Shown piece after piece: positions 28,112 through 38,028 of a stretch of 47,183 nt of DNA; within the stretch, counting starts at the first letter, position 1; the number at the start of each line of letters is the position of its first letter. Position numbers and translations under genes: made by a program. A model generated the notes under the pieces. That model had not been told where the DNA came from, ran no database searches, and saw nothing but the letters and a program-made list of their open reading frames with translations. The stretch comes from Peptostreptococcaceae bacterium (GTDB taxonomy: Bacteria; Bacillota; Clostridia; Peptostreptococcales; Acidaminobacteraceae): NCBI GenBank assembly GCA_027064135.1, contig JAMOQG010000127.1, forward strand, positions 1 through 47,183, read 5' to 3'.

Positions 28112-29612
28112 TTTTTATACCCTCATCAATAATATTTTTAATTATATCTATATCAAGATTTTCTCTTATAAGTAAAGCTAATTTATCATATTCTTTTTCT
28201 TTAAAATCATCATATGACATAATATCCTCTCTATCAAAAACATCTAAACCTTTTTTAATTCTTAAATCATTTATAAAACTTCTACTAAAATCGATACTAT
28301 CAAAAATACCATGAATATAAGTTCCATATACAGTCTTTGTTTTGTTTACAGCTCCATCAAGTTTATTTACATCTTCACCGAGACTCTTATCAATAGTTAA
28401 TAATGGTTTAACATTTTCATGTAAAGTAGTTACTCCCATATGAATTTCATATCCATTAATGTAATTTCCATTTTCATTAATATGTCCTTCAATTTGAGTT
28501 GTATTTTTTTCAAGTTCAAATACTGTTTCAATATTTAAAAGCCCAAGTCCATTCACACTTTCAATACGACTTTCAGTCATATAAGGATCTTTTAAGCTAT
28601 TTCCAAGCATTTGATATCCACCACATACTCCAAATACAGTTGTTCCTTTTCTATTTAATCTAATAATTTGCTCTTCAAGTCCCGAATTTCTTAAATAAAC
28701 TAAATCCTCTATTGTATTTTTAGATCCAGGAATTATTATAAGATCGGGATTACTGAGTTTTCCTCCTCGCATAACATATCTTAAATTTACATCATTAAAC
28801 GTTTTAAAAATATTAAAATCTGTAAAATTTGATATATGAGGAAGATAAATAACTTCAATATTAATTTCACCATTTTTTTTATTATTCTTAAATCTATCTG
28901 ATACACTATCTTCATCTTCAATCTGTATATCAAAATAAGGTATAACACCAAGCACTGGAACATGTATTAAATCTTCAAGCTGTTTCAAACCAGGTTTTAG
29001 AATTTCTACATCACCTCTGAATTTATTGATTATTACACCTTTAACTCTTTTTTTCTCTTCTTCTCTTAAAAGTTCATACGTTCCATAAAGCGAAGCAAAA
29101 ACTCCACCTTTATCAATATCTCCAACAATCAAAACCGGAGAATTAGATATTTCTGCCATTCCCATATTTACAATATCATTTTTTCTTAAATTTATTTCTG
29201 CAGGTGAACCTGCTCCTTCAATTACAACAATATCATTTTCAGAAGAAAGTTCACCATATATTTTTCTAATTTTTTCTTTTAATTCAGGTTTAAATATTTC
29301 GTATTCCATTGCAGTCATATTTTTAAAAACTTTTCCTTCAATTATTACTTGAGCCATTTTATCAGCGGAAGGTTTTAATAAAATCGGATTCATTCTAACA
29401 TCTGGTTCAATCATTGCCGCTTCAGCTTGAACAACTTGAGCACGTCCCATCTCATTACCTTTTCTAGTAATATATGAATTAAGAGCCATATTTTGTGATT
29501 TAAATGGTGCAACTTTATATCCATCTTGTTTTAAAACTCTACATAAACCAGCAGTTATTACACTTTTACCTACAGATGAACCGGTACCAAGTATCATTAT
29601 TGATTTATTCAT
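28104..29612 (-). CDS. cbiP: Adenosylcobyric acid synthase (glutamine-hydrolysing)
   Basis: Amidates four carboxyl groups of adenosylcobyrinic acid a,c-diamide. The 502-residue protein has an N-terminal ATP-binding domain (MILGTGSSVGKSVITAGLCR) and a C-terminal glutamine amidotransferase domain with the nucleophile cysteine in VFGVCGGYQMLG and a catalytic His near GTYIHGIFD. ATG 29612 is preceded by AAAGGTGG; a GTG three codons earlier is not. It overlaps cbiA by eight bases. Confidence 0.95.
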   Translation of the reverse strand: MNKSIMILGTGSSVGKSVITAGLCRVLKQDGYKVAPFKSQNMALNSYITRKGNEMGRAQVVQAEAAMIEPDVRMNPILLKPSADKMAQVIIEGKVFKNMTAMEYEIFKPELKEKIRKIYGELSSENDIVVIEGAGSPAEINLRKNDIVNMGMAEISNSPVLIVGDIDKGGVFASLYGTYELLREEEKKRVKGVIINKFRGDVEILKPGLKQLEDLIHVPVLGVIPYFDIQIEDEDSVSDRFKNNKKNGEINIEVIYLPHISNFTDFNIFKTFNDVNLRYVMRGGKLSNPDLIIIPGSKNTIEDLVYLRNSGLEEQIIRLNRKGTTVFGVCGGYQMLGNSLKDPYMTESRIESVNGLGLLNIETVFELEKNTTQIEGHINENGNYINGYEIHMGVTTLHENVKPLLTIDKSLGEDVNKLDGAVNKTKTVYGTYIHGIFDSIDFSRSFINDLRIKKGLDVFDREDIMSYDDFKEKEYDKLALLIRENLDIDIIKNIIDEGIKND

Positions 29613-30957
29613 TATAACCACCTTTATATTTTTTCATTTTATTAATTAATTCATTTGCAAATTCTAAATTCGAATAAAAATGAACATGAGGATATCCTGC
29701 TAATACGTTTTTATATGTATATCCTCCTTCATATTTTTTTTCCTTATTCGTAAATTTATTTATTTTATATTTTTTTATAACTTTATTTTCATTAATTACT
29801 TTTGAATGATGAAATTCATGAGCTCTAAAATAAATTCCATTATAATTAACTTCAGAATATCCAAAACGTTGAAGTCTTTTAGTCATTTCCACATCCATAT
29901 CAAAAATTGAAACCATTTTATATAATTTCTTATTAAAATCATGAATATATTTACCTAAATACATAAGTCCACCGCATTCGCCATAAATCATTCCACCAGC
30001 ATCTGCAAATTTTTTTATATCTTTTAACATACTTATATTGTCAGATAATTCTTTTGCAAATTTTTCTGGAAATCCTCCGCCTAAATAAATACCTGAAATA
30101 TCTTTTGGAAGAACTTTATCATTTATTGGCGAAAATTCAATTAACTCAATATTATTTTTTCTGAAATGATCAAGATTATCTTCATAATAAAAATTAAAAG
30201 CTTTATCTTTTGCAACAGCAAGTTTTAAATTTACATCCTTATATTCCATTTTATAATTTGAAACAATTTCATCATTACTCGAAGAAATCTCAATCAATCT
30301 ATCTAAATTAACAGTTTTTTCTATTTCATTTGCAAGCATATTCATTTTTTTATTAAGTTCATCTATTTCTCCTGATGGAATAAGTCCAAGATGTTGGCTT
30401 TCTATCACTATATCTTTATTATAATTTAAATATCCCAAGCATTCAATTTCAGTATATTTTTCAATTGGTTCCTTAATCAAATTATAATGTTTTTCTCCAT
30501 GCACTTTATTTACTATTACACCTTTAATATTTAAATTTTTATCAAAATTCTTAAACCCAAGTACAGTTGCAGCCGCTGATGTTGAAGCACCGCTTCCATC
30601 TATTACTAAAATAACCGATGCATTTAGTGTTTTTGCAATTTCTGCTGAAGATGAAATTTCCTTTCCTTCGCTTTTTACACCATCATATAATCCCATAACA
30701 CCTTCAACTATTGAAATATCACCTGTAGAATGTTTTAAAAAAGAATATTTTATACCTTCTTCACTCATTAAATATGGATCAAGATTAATCGATTTTAAAT
30801 TTGTAATAAAAGAATGAAACATTGGATCAATATAATCCGGACCACATTTAAAAGCATTAACTTTCATTTTTCTATTAACAAATGCTTTTAATAAACCAAC
30901 TGTTACTGTTGTTTTTCCAACATTACTGCTTGTTCCAGCAATTAAAAATTTATTCAT
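29605..30957 (-). CDS. cbiA: Cobyrinate a,c-diamide synthase
   Basis: Amidates the a and c side chains of the corrin ring using glutamine and ATP. The 450-residue protein begins FLIAGTSSNVGKTTVTVGLL, a P-loop, then has NAFKCGPDYIDPMFH, VEGVMGLYDG and the amidotransferase cysteine in YGECGGLMYLG. Length and domain order match CbiA. No gene for building the corrin ring itself is present in the window. Confidence 0.95.
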   Translation of the reverse strand: MNKFLIAGTSSNVGKTTVTVGLLKAFVNRKMKVNAFKCGPDYIDPMFHSFITNLKSINLDPYLMSEEGIKYSFLKHSTGDISIVEGVMGLYDGVKSEGKEISSSAEIAKTLNASVILVIDGSGASTSAAATVLGFKNFDKNLNIKGVIVNKVHGEKHYNLIKEPIEKYTEIECLGYLNYNKDIVIESQHLGLIPSGEIDELNKKMNMLANEIEKTVNLDRLIEISSSNDEIVSNYKMEYKDVNLKLAVAKDKAFNFYYEDNLDHFRKNNIELIEFSPINDKVLPKDISGIYLGGGFPEKFAKELSDNISMLKDIKKFADAGGMIYGECGGLMYLGKYIHDFNKKLYKMVSIFDMDVEMTKRLQRFGYSEVNYNGIYFRAHEFHHSKVINENKVIKKYKINKFTNKEKKYEGGYTYKNVLAGYPHVHFYSNLEFANELINKMKKYKGGYNE

Positions 30958-30967
30958 TTTTCACCTC

Positions 30968-31558
30968 TTAAATATTTAATTTAGTTAAATAAAGAAATCC
31001 TTGATTATCAACAACTGTTGAAATTTTACAATTTTCAATTTCAATATTCCAATAATTATCAATATTACCACTTAATATTTCAGTAAGCATTGATTCTATT
31101 GCTCCACTATGACTTACTATTAAAATATTTTCATCTTTATATTTATTAAGTATTTCTTTTAAGCATTTATTAGTTCTTTCATATAATATTTTAAGACTTT
31201 CACCACTTGGAAAAACATATTCATTTTTAAAAGCAATTATCTTTTCTTTTTCTTTCGGAAATTTTTCACCAATTTCTTTAAACGTTAAATTTTCAAGTTC
31301 TCCAAAATTCATTTCTCTTAAATTTTCTAAATATTCAATGTCAAGATTGTGATTTTTATTAATTTCATTCGCAGTCATTTTTGCTCGTAATAAATCAGAT
31401 GAAAAAAATAAATCAATTTCTAAATCTTTTATTTTTTCACTCACTTCTTTCGCTTGAATTATACCATTTTCATTAAGTTCAATATCTGTAAATCCACAAT
31501 ATCTTTTCTCAATATTTGCATTTGTTTCACCATGTCTTACAAAATAAATGTTTCGCAC
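30968..31558 (-). CDS. cobC: Histidine phosphatase, probable alpha-ribazole phosphatase
   Basis: A 196-residue histidine-phosphatase-family protein with the catalytic RHGETNAN at residues 8-15 and the second His in IVSHSGAIESM. In cobalamin synthesis the phosphatase CobC removes phosphate from alpha-ribazole-phosphate or from the nearly complete coenzyme. The motif alone cannot tell it from other phosphoglycerate-mutase-like proteins; its place between cobS and cbiA makes CobC likely. The start overlaps the cobS stop by one base. Confidence 0.85.
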   Translation of the reverse strand: MRNIYFVRHGETNANIEKRYCGFTDIELNENGIIQAKEVSEKIKDLEIDLFFSSDLLRAKMTANEINKNHNLDIEYLENLREMNFGELENLTFKEIGEKFPKEKEKIIAFKNEYVFPSGESLKILYERTNKCLKEILNKYKDENILIVSHSGAIESMLTEILSGNIDNYWNIEIENCKISTVVDNQGFLYLTKLNI

Positions 31559-32289
31559 TATAAAACCTCCATAATATAAATAGCTAATAAAAATATTATC
31601 TCATTTAATTCAACTAACGCTCCTAATGTGTCACCAGTAATACCATCAATTCTTTTACTAATATATTTAACATACCATAAAGTAAAAATCACATTTACAA
31701 TAAAAAATGTATATATTTTATAGTTAAATATTGCAAATGAAAAAGTAAACAACATACTAATTGCTAATTGTTTATTATTTACTTGCCCAATAAAAATGTC
31801 ACCCATTCCAGTTTCTTTTGGATATTTTCCGATTTTTGATGCAATTATAGTACACATTCTTGAAAAAACAGGCATCATTAATAAAACAACAAATAAGTTT
31901 TCATTTATTTTTAATATCAATAAAAACTTAAAAATCACTAAAATTATCATGCTTAAAGCTCCAAATGTGCCAATATTTGAATCTTTCATGATTTCAATGA
32001 TTTCATCTTTTTTTCTTCCGCTATATATTCCATCAAATGTATCTGATAAACCATCCATATGAAGTCCACCAGTAATTAATATTTCAAAAGTTACAATTAA
32101 AAATGCAATAATTGTTTTATCAAAATATAAAATTGAAATTTTATAAAAATAAGTTAAAATTAAACCTATTAAATATCCAACTACCGGAAAATAAATAATC
32201 GATTTTTTCAAATCTTCTCGTGTTACATCTAATTTCAGATTAATTGGTATTCTTGTTAAAAATTGTATTAATAATATTAATCTTTTCAT
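31558..32289 (-). CDS. cobS: Adenosylcobinamide-GDP ribazoletransferase (cobalamin synthase)
   Basis: Integral membrane enzyme joining adenosylcobinamide-GDP and alpha-ribazole to give the nearly final coenzyme. The 243-residue protein has FLTRIPINL near the start, the family signature TGGLHMDGLSDTFDGIYSG at residues 74-92, DSNIGTFGALSMI and multiple hydrophobic helices. It lies between cobU and cobC with tight spacing. Confidence 0.94.
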   Translation of the reverse strand: MKRLILLIQFLTRIPINLKLDVTREDLKKSIIYFPVVGYLIGLILTYFYKISILYFDKTIIAFLIVTFEILITGGLHMDGLSDTFDGIYSGRKKDEIIEIMKDSNIGTFGALSMIILVIFKFLLILKINENLFVVLLMMPVFSRMCTIIASKIGKYPKETGMGDIFIGQVNNKQLAISMLFTFSFAIFNYKIYTFFIVNVIFTLWYVKYISKRIDGITGDTLGALVELNEIIFLLAIYIMEVL

Positions 32290-32295
32290 AATCCC

Positions 32296-32865
32296 CTACT
32301 TTAATTTTAAAGGTAAACCTGATATAGTTACATAAACATCATTCGATAATGTACTTAAAAGTTGATTTACTCTTCCAGCAATATCTCTATAAATTCTACT
32401 TAATTTATTATCTGGTACAATTCCAGAACCTATTTCATTAGTAATTATTATCATATTCAATTCATATAATTTTGCATTATTTATTATTTTTTTTATTTCA
32501 TCAATAATATTTTTTTCAATTTCATCTATTTTTTCACGAGAAATTTTCTCCCAATTATAATTTTTCTCAAACATAATATTTGATAAAAAAACAGTTATGC
32601 AATCCAAAATTACAATATCACATTCTTCTGATATTAGCTTAATTGAATTAGATATTTTTAATGGACGTTCATACGTTTTCCAATTAGATGGTCTTCTTTC
32701 AATATGTTTTTTTATTCTATCTTTCATACCATCATCAAATGGAATTGCAGTTGCAATATAACCTTTTATTCCGTCACTTTCTTTTAACAGTTTTTCTCCA
32801 AAAGTACTTTTTCCACTTCTAGCTCCACCAGTTATTAAAGTAATATTACTCATTTTTATCGCCAT
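32296..32865 (-). CDS. cobU: Adenosylcobinamide kinase/guanylyltransferase
   Basis: Bifunctional enzyme that phosphorylates adenosylcobinamide and then attaches GMP. The 189-residue protein has the P-loop TGGARSGKSTFGEKLL, the RRPSNWKTYERP segment bearing the guanylyl-accepting histidine just before it (KHIERRP), and LDCITVFLSN. ATG 32865 overlaps the DUF2225 gene; ATG 32853, four codons in, is equally possible. It is the first cobalamin gene of the run. Confidence 0.93.
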   Translation of the reverse strand: MAIKMSNITLITGGARSGKSTFGEKLLKESDGIKGYIATAIPFDDGMKDRIKKHIERRPSNWKTYERPLKISNSIKLISEECDIVILDCITVFLSNIMFEKNYNWEKISREKIDEIEKNIIDEIKKIINNAKLYELNMIIITNEIGSGIVPDNKLSRIYRDIAGRVNQLLSTLSNDVYVTISGLPLKLK

Positions 32866-33532
32866 TTCTATATTCTTCCATAGCCAATGACCACTGATCT
32901 TTATTTCTTATTTTTATTATTCTATGTTTATTAATATCTTCATGCGCATTAACCTTAGTAAACCATTTAACTGCTTCTTTAAATTCACCTAATTTTCTGT
33001 AAGTTTCTCCTACAATAAACATTATCTCCAATTCATTTTTATAATTAACAGATAATTTTTCTGTTGAAAAAGCAATTTCATTATTCTTTATCATATTTTT
33101 TAAATATTTCATTTCATTTTCTTTATCGTTTTTATATCTATAAAGCCACGCGAGTCTTAAACAAGCTGTAGCTATTGATGATTTTTTTTTATCAATTACA
33201 TTATATGTTAAAAGCAATAATTTATATATTTTAATTGCATCATCAATTCCCCTAATTCCATTTAATTCCTGATATTTCCATTTACTACTCATTTTTTCTT
33301 TATATTTTTTTATTTCTTGACTATTGAGCTTTTCTTCATCTGAATTAAAACTAGTAAAACCACAATGTGGGCATACATTAACGCTGTAAAATATTGGATT
33401 TAAATCTTTATAATGAGGGCAAAAATCACTATCTCTTTTTTTTACCACAGCTTTTCGTGATAGCAATTTAGTAATTTTATACTCTTTCTTACAGACCTGA
33501 CACCTAACTTCATTTTCGTAAAAACCTTTCAT
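32846..33532 (-). CDS. DUF2225 family protein
   Basis: A 228-residue protein. The first 60 residues hold a zinc-ribbon-like pair of CxxC motifs (VRCQVCKKEY and VCPHCGFTSF) separated by a DFCPHYKDLNPIFYSVN segment, the DUF2225 pattern. The rest is helical and repeat-like, resembling tetratricopeptide helices (AWLYRYKNDKENEMKYLKN, then ETYRKLGEFKEAVKWF). Function is unknown. It lies between the FtsA-like gene and cobU; its end overlaps cobU by 20 bases. Confidence 0.85.
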   Translation of the reverse strand: MKGFYENEVRCQVCKKEYKITKLLSRKAVVKKRDSDFCPHYKDLNPIFYSVNVCPHCGFTSFNSDEEKLNSQEIKKYKEKMSSKWKYQELNGIRGIDDAIKIYKLLLLTYNVIDKKKSSIATACLRLAWLYRYKNDKENEMKYLKNMIKNNEIAFSTEKLSVNYKNELEIMFIVGETYRKLGEFKEAVKWFTKVNAHEDINKHRIIKIRNKDQWSLAMEEYRNGDKNE

Positions 33533-33533
33533 G

Positions 33534-35561
33534 CTACCTCCAACTAATATTTATTATATCTCCATCTTTTAATATATCTGTATATTTTGCTCTTTCACCA
33601 TTTAACCGAAGATCAAGAATCCCTTTTGCAGTTCTTAAATCAAAATCAATATGTGAAAACACATCTACAAAAATCATGTTCTTTTTATCTTTAAAAGTTA
33701 AATGTTCATCATTTATTATTAAATGATAAATTTGATTTGACTCTTCTTCAATGCTCTTGTTTATATTTATAACATTATTTTTTTCAATACTATTTGCAAT
33801 TTTTTCTCTATACTTTATTTCTTTATTATATTGAATTTCATCATTTACTTTTAATAAATAATCTCCATCAATTTCTTCATTGTTAATACTAAAGTAATAT
33901 TTATTAATATCTATATTTGCAATATCACATAAATCACTTAAAGTTCTTATTTTATTAAGAACAACTTCATCATTATCTTTAATAATATAGTCAGTGCCTA
34001 CAACTTTTCCATTAACTTTAAAATCGTTAATTATTTCATAATGAATTCCATTTAATGTAACATATTCAGATAAGTCTAAATAATCAAAAATTCTTACTTC
34101 TTTACCTTCAATCATAGTTGCTTCTTCAATATATATACTATCCATATTTTTTATTTTAGAATCTAAGCTTGAAATTGCACCATTAATATATATTTTTGCT
34201 GATTCTCCATATTCTCCATAAACATATTTTTTTACCCCATCCACTTTAAATGCTATTTTTTTACCTCTTTGCGCTAATAATTTTCTAGCACTATATCCAA
34301 CCAAAATTAATGCATGTGAAACAGATAATCTTTTAGAATTAAATATTCTAATTTTTTTTCCATTTACAGATACCTGCAAGAAATCTTTCTCTTTTTCCAT
34401 TAAACCATTAAAACCAATTCCAATAGGAGTAATATATTCTGGCCCTGTCAAAGGATTATTGCCAAAATTCAAATTAGCTATTGATTCTACACCTTTTATT
34501 ACCACTCTTTCCTTTTGTATTTCCAGTTTTTCTGAAATTTTTTCAGTAAATCCTGGCACCTGGCAGCCACCACCAATACAAAATACAGCACTTGGTTTTT
34601 TACCATTTTTATCTATTATTTCCATTGTTATTTTATCACTTAAATCTTCTAAAGTTTCATCTAAAACACTCAAAATTTCTTTTTTTGATTTTTTATGTTT
34701 AATTCCCACTATATCTTCAAATTCAACTTCCTCATTTTTCAATAAATCAATTTTTAATTTTTCAGCAACAGAAAAATCTAAAAGATATTCCATTACAAGT
34801 TTTTCAGTAATAGAATCTCCCGCTTTTGCAACCATTCCATATGAAATTATAGATCCGCCTTTTGTAAGTGCAATATCCGATGTTCCCGCTCCCACATCAA
34901 CAAGCGCAAGATTAAGCATTCGCAATTTCTCAGGAATTGCAACATTAATAGCTGCGATTGGCTCTAAAGTTAAATTTGCAACTTCAAGTCCAGCTTTGTC
35001 TATTACTGTATACAAACTATCAACCACAATATGTGGAAGAAAAGTAGCGATTATATCAACTTTAAGCGAGGAACCGCGATGATCAATAGGCGACTTAATT
35101 AAACTCCCATCTAAATAATACATTTTAGCAGAATAACCTACACAGTAATATCGTGTTTTAATATCAAATTCTTTATCAAGTTCTTCTTGAGCGTGCTGAA
35201 TTCCTTCCATTTCAATATTGTCAAGAAGGTTACTGTGAATTAGTTTTGAATTGTCAATTTCTCTTGAAACAGTTACTTCCTTTGTTTTTAATGCTCTACC
35301 CGCAGCTGCAATAGCGACTTCATGAAGTTTCATCTCATTTCTTAATTCAAGAGTTTCAACAATCTTTTTTACAACGTTAACAACACGATTAATATCGTGA
35401 ATTTGTCCATCATACATTGCTCTTTCAGGATGTTCCATCATTTCATAATCAACAACTGAAAAAACATCATTTTCAATTTTTCCTATCATACCAACTACAT
35501 TTCTTGTACCGATATCCAACGAAAACATATATTTCCCTGGTAAAGAATTATTTTTTGTCAT
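33534..35561 (-). CDS. FtsA/PilM-like actin-fold ATPase with long C-terminal extension
   Basis: A 675-residue protein. Residues of about 10-390 have the actin/Hsp70/FtsA pattern: phosphate loop MFSLDIGTRNVVG, a second loop ALVDVGAGTSDIAL and the adenosine motif VFCIGGGCQVPGFT. FtsA and PilM are usually 350-420 residues; here about 285 residues follow. They contain at least three short units that each end in a turn with K-D/N-D or K-D-G-D (KDNDEVVLN, KVNDEIQYN, KDGDIINIS), resembling small beta-grasp domains. ATG 35561 has AGGTGAT upstream, inside nth. Role unknown; a membrane or cell-envelope scaffold is inferred. Confidence 0.8.
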   Translation of the reverse strand: MTKNNSLPGKYMFSLDIGTRNVVGMIGKIENDVFSVVDYEMMEHPERAMYDGQIHDINRVVNVVKKIVETLELRNEMKLHEVAIAAAGRALKTKEVTVSREIDNSKLIHSNLLDNIEMEGIQHAQEELDKEFDIKTRYYCVGYSAKMYYLDGSLIKSPIDHRGSSLKVDIIATFLPHIVVDSLYTVIDKAGLEVANLTLEPIAAINVAIPEKLRMLNLALVDVGAGTSDIALTKGGSIISYGMVAKAGDSITEKLVMEYLLDFSVAEKLKIDLLKNEEVEFEDIVGIKHKKSKKEILSVLDETLEDLSDKITMEIIDKNGKKPSAVFCIGGGCQVPGFTEKISEKLEIQKERVVIKGVESIANLNFGNNPLTGPEYITPIGIGFNGLMEKEKDFLQVSVNGKKIRIFNSKRLSVSHALILVGYSARKLLAQRGKKIAFKVDGVKKYVYGEYGESAKIYINGAISSLDSKIKNMDSIYIEEATMIEGKEVRIFDYLDLSEYVTLNGIHYEIINDFKVNGKVVGTDYIIKDNDEVVLNKIRTLSDLCDIANIDINKYYFSINNEEIDGDYLLKVNDEIQYNKEIKYREKIANSIEKNNVININKSIEEESNQIYHLIINDEHLTFKDKKNMIFVDVFSHIDFDLRTAKGILDLRLNGERAKYTDILKDGDIINISWR

Positions 35562-36231
35562 TTTTATCACCTTTACTATAATATAAACATATATCTTTTA
35601 AATTGCATATTTCACATTTTGGATTTCTTGCTTTACATAAATCTCTGCCATGAAATATTAATAAATGATGAAGCCTAATCCATTTATCCTTTTCATACCT
35701 TTCAGTTAATGTTTTTTCAGTTTCTCCAACTGTTTTTGCATTTACAAGCCCAATTCTATTTGAAACTCGAAACACATGTGTATCTACTGGCATTCTAGGC
35801 ACTCCAAACCCAACAGATAATACAACATTAGTTGTTTTAATACCAACTCCATTTAATTTTAATAATTCAAAATCATTTTTGGGTACTTTTGAATCAAATT
35901 CATCTACTAACATTTTACACGTTTTCATTATATTTTTCGACTTATTTTCTGCTAAACCACAAGTTTTTATTATTTCTTTTAATTTTTTTTGCCCAAGCTT
36001 TAAAATATCCTCAGGAGTTTTATAATTTTTAAATAATTCCTCTGTAATAATATTTACCCTTTTATCAGTGCATTGTGCAGATAAAATTGTTGCTATTAAA
36101 AGCTCAAAAGTACTATCATGTATAAGACCACAAAATGCATCAGGATACATTTTATCAAGTTTTTCATATACTATTATTATTTCTTTATCACTTATTAAAT
36201 TATGCAAAATACCCACTTCTTTCACTATCAT
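35548..36231 (-). CDS. nth: Endonuclease III (DNA glycosylase/AP lyase)
   Basis: Removes oxidised pyrimidines and cuts at abasic sites. It contains the helix-hairpin-helix LNGVGIKTTNVV with the catalytic Lys, the catalytic Asp in PVDTHVFRVSNR, and a C-terminal iron-sulfur loop with Cys spaced CX6CX2CX5C (CKARNPKCEICNLKDIC). The start is uncertain: ATG 36231 begins inside pilZ, while TTG 36207 overlaps the pilZ stop by only eight bases and may be the true start. Confidence 0.93.
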   Translation of the reverse strand: MIVKEVGILHNLISDKEIIIVYEKLDKMYPDAFCGLIHDSTFELLIATILSAQCTDKRVNIITEELFKNYKTPEDILKLGQKKLKEIIKTCGLAENKSKNIMKTCKMLVDEFDSKVPKNDFELLKLNGVGIKTTNVVLSVGFGVPRMPVDTHVFRVSNRIGLVNAKTVGETEKTLTERYEKDKWIRLHHLLIFHGRDLCKARNPKCEICNLKDICLYYSKGDKNDKK

Positions 36232-36553
36232 CAATCATTACTTTAATAGCATATATAAATTCTTCTTCAACAAAGACTATTTCAAGTCCAACCTTATAAT
36301 AATCCTCATATTTTTCAGTCCAAACTACTCGCGAGATTAAAGGAAATATTTCGTTTTCAATCTCCATATTAATTTTAACATGATTCTCTACTTCAATCGG
36401 ATTCTTAATATGAATACACATTCCACCTTCCGAAATATCAACAAGAGATATTAAAAGTGGATTTATTTCAATTACATCTATTTGGAATTTTTCAATATTC
36501 GCAAGTATTTCTTCAGTTGTTTTATACCGTTTATGAGACCTTAATTCATTCAT
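36200..36553 (-). CDS. PilZ domain protein
   Basis: A 117-residue single-domain PilZ protein, a likely cyclic-di-GMP receptor. It has both halves of the binding motif: RSHKRYK (the RxxxR type) at residues 5-11 and DISEGGMCI (the D/NxSxxG type). No output domain is attached. It is the first gene of the long minus-strand run and shares a short promoter region with the divergent MATE gene. Confidence 0.88.
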   Translation of the reverse strand: MNELRSHKRYKTTEEILANIEKFQIDVIEINPLLISLVDISEGGMCIHIKNPIEVENHVKINMEIENEIFPLISRVVWTEKYEDYYKVGLEIVFVEEEFIYAIKVMIDDSERSGYFA

Positions 36554-36623
36554 AAAAACCTCCCTAAATAATTATTAATTATTATACTACTATGATATAA
36601 TAAAATCTTAAGGAGGTAAACAA

Positions 36624-37985
36624 ATGAATAAAAAGAAATTACTAGTATCGATACTTATGCTATCTTTACCTGCAATAGGTGAAATGGCTTTAAATACATT
36701 GTTAGGATTTACAGATACAGTTATGATTAGTAGATTAATCGGAAAAAATGCGCTTGCAGGTGTTGGATTTGCGAATCAAATAGTTTTTACTTTAATCTTT
36801 ATATTTTCATCTTTTAATACTGGTGGAACGGCTATAATAAGTAGAACTTATGGAGAAAAAAAATATAATGAAATGAATAAAATTTCAGGTGAAATAATAA
36901 CAGTAAATATAGTATTAGGAATTATAATAACAATTCTTGCACTTGTTTTTAATGAAAAAATATTTACAATTTATGATATGTCACCAGAAGTAAAGAAAAT
37001 GACAATTGATTATTTTAGAATTGTTGGTTATGGAATGCCATTTATGTTTCTATCATTTTCATTTGCCACAATATTAAGAGGCAGTGGAAACACACGAACT
37101 CCAATGATAATCACTCTTATAGTTAATATTACAAATATCATTGGAAACTATGTGCTTATTACAGGCTGGGGTCCTTTTCCTGTTCTCGGAGTAAAAGGTA
37201 CTGCACTTGCAACAACTGTTTCAAGGGGAATTGCAACTATACTATATATTAAAATATTATTTTTTGATTCGGGTATTGCAAAAATTAAACTCCAAGATTT
37301 AAAACCAACATTAAAAAATATTAAACCGCTTTGGAAATTAAGTTATCCTGGCGCACTCGAACAAGCTTCAATGCAAATTTCTTTTGTTGTTTTAGGTGTA
37401 ATAATTTCAATACTTGATACAACATCTGAAGCAGTTTTTAGAATACTGATAAATATTGAATCTATTTCATTTATGCCTGCTGTCGGATTATCAATTGCTG
37501 CAGCTACTTTAGTAGGAAAATCACTTGGTGAAAAAGATTCGCATAAAGCAAAAATAACGGGTTATTATTCTTCAATTATTGGTGTTCTTTGGGGGATTTT
37601 TATGGGAATAATTTTCTTTACTCTCCCTGATAAATTAATTGGTATTTTCACTACTGATTCGTTATTAATAAATGCAGGTTTAACCGCTATGTTAATTGCT
37701 GGTTTCAATCAGCCATTTTTAAACTTTATGATAGTTCTAAGCGGTGCTTTAAGAGGTGCGGGTGATACGCGAGCAGTAATGATTATAACCACTTTAAGAT
37801 TATGGCTTATTTTTGTGCCTGTAAGCTATATACTAGTTTCACATATGAGCTTTGGTGTTGAAGCCACTTGGATTGCTGAAATATCTTCGTTCTTAATATT
37901 TGCACCAATTATGTTTAAAAGATTTTATAGTGAGAAATGGATTGATATCCAAATATATGAAAAATCATCAAATAAAATTGCATAA
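36624..37985 (+). CDS. MATE family multidrug efflux protein
   Basis: A 453-residue, 12-helix transporter of the MATE (NorM/DinF) class that exports cationic compounds in exchange for Na+ or H+. Family features include LPAIGEMALNTLLGFTDTVMISR near the start, the two-fold halves, LRGSGNTRTPM and its counterpart LRGAGDTRAVM. AAGGAGG precedes ATG. A TATAAT box lies in the 70-base divergent gap with pilZ. The substrate cannot be predicted. Confidence 0.93.
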   Translation: MNKKKLLVSILMLSLPAIGEMALNTLLGFTDTVMISRLIGKNALAGVGFANQIVFTLIFIFSSFNTGGTAIISRTYGEKKYNEMNKISGEIITVNIVLGIIITILALVFNEKIFTIYDMSPEVKKMTIDYFRIVGYGMPFMFLSFSFATILRGSGNTRTPMIITLIVNITNIIGNYVLITGWGPFPVLGVKGTALATTVSRGIATILYIKILFFDSGIAKIKLQDLKPTLKNIKPLWKLSYPGALEQASMQISFVVLGVIISILDTTSEAVFRILINIESISFMPAVGLSIAAATLVGKSLGEKDSHKAKITGYYSSIIGVLWGIFMGIIFFTLPDKLIGIFTTDSLLINAGLTAMLIAGFNQPFLNFMIVLSGALRGAGDTRAVMIITTLRLWLIFVPVSYILVSHMSFGVEATWIAEISSFLIFAPIMFKRFYSEKWIDIQIYEKSSNKIA

Positions 37986-38028
37986 AAAAATGAATTTTGG
38001 GTAAACATTATAAAGCGGAGGTATTAAA

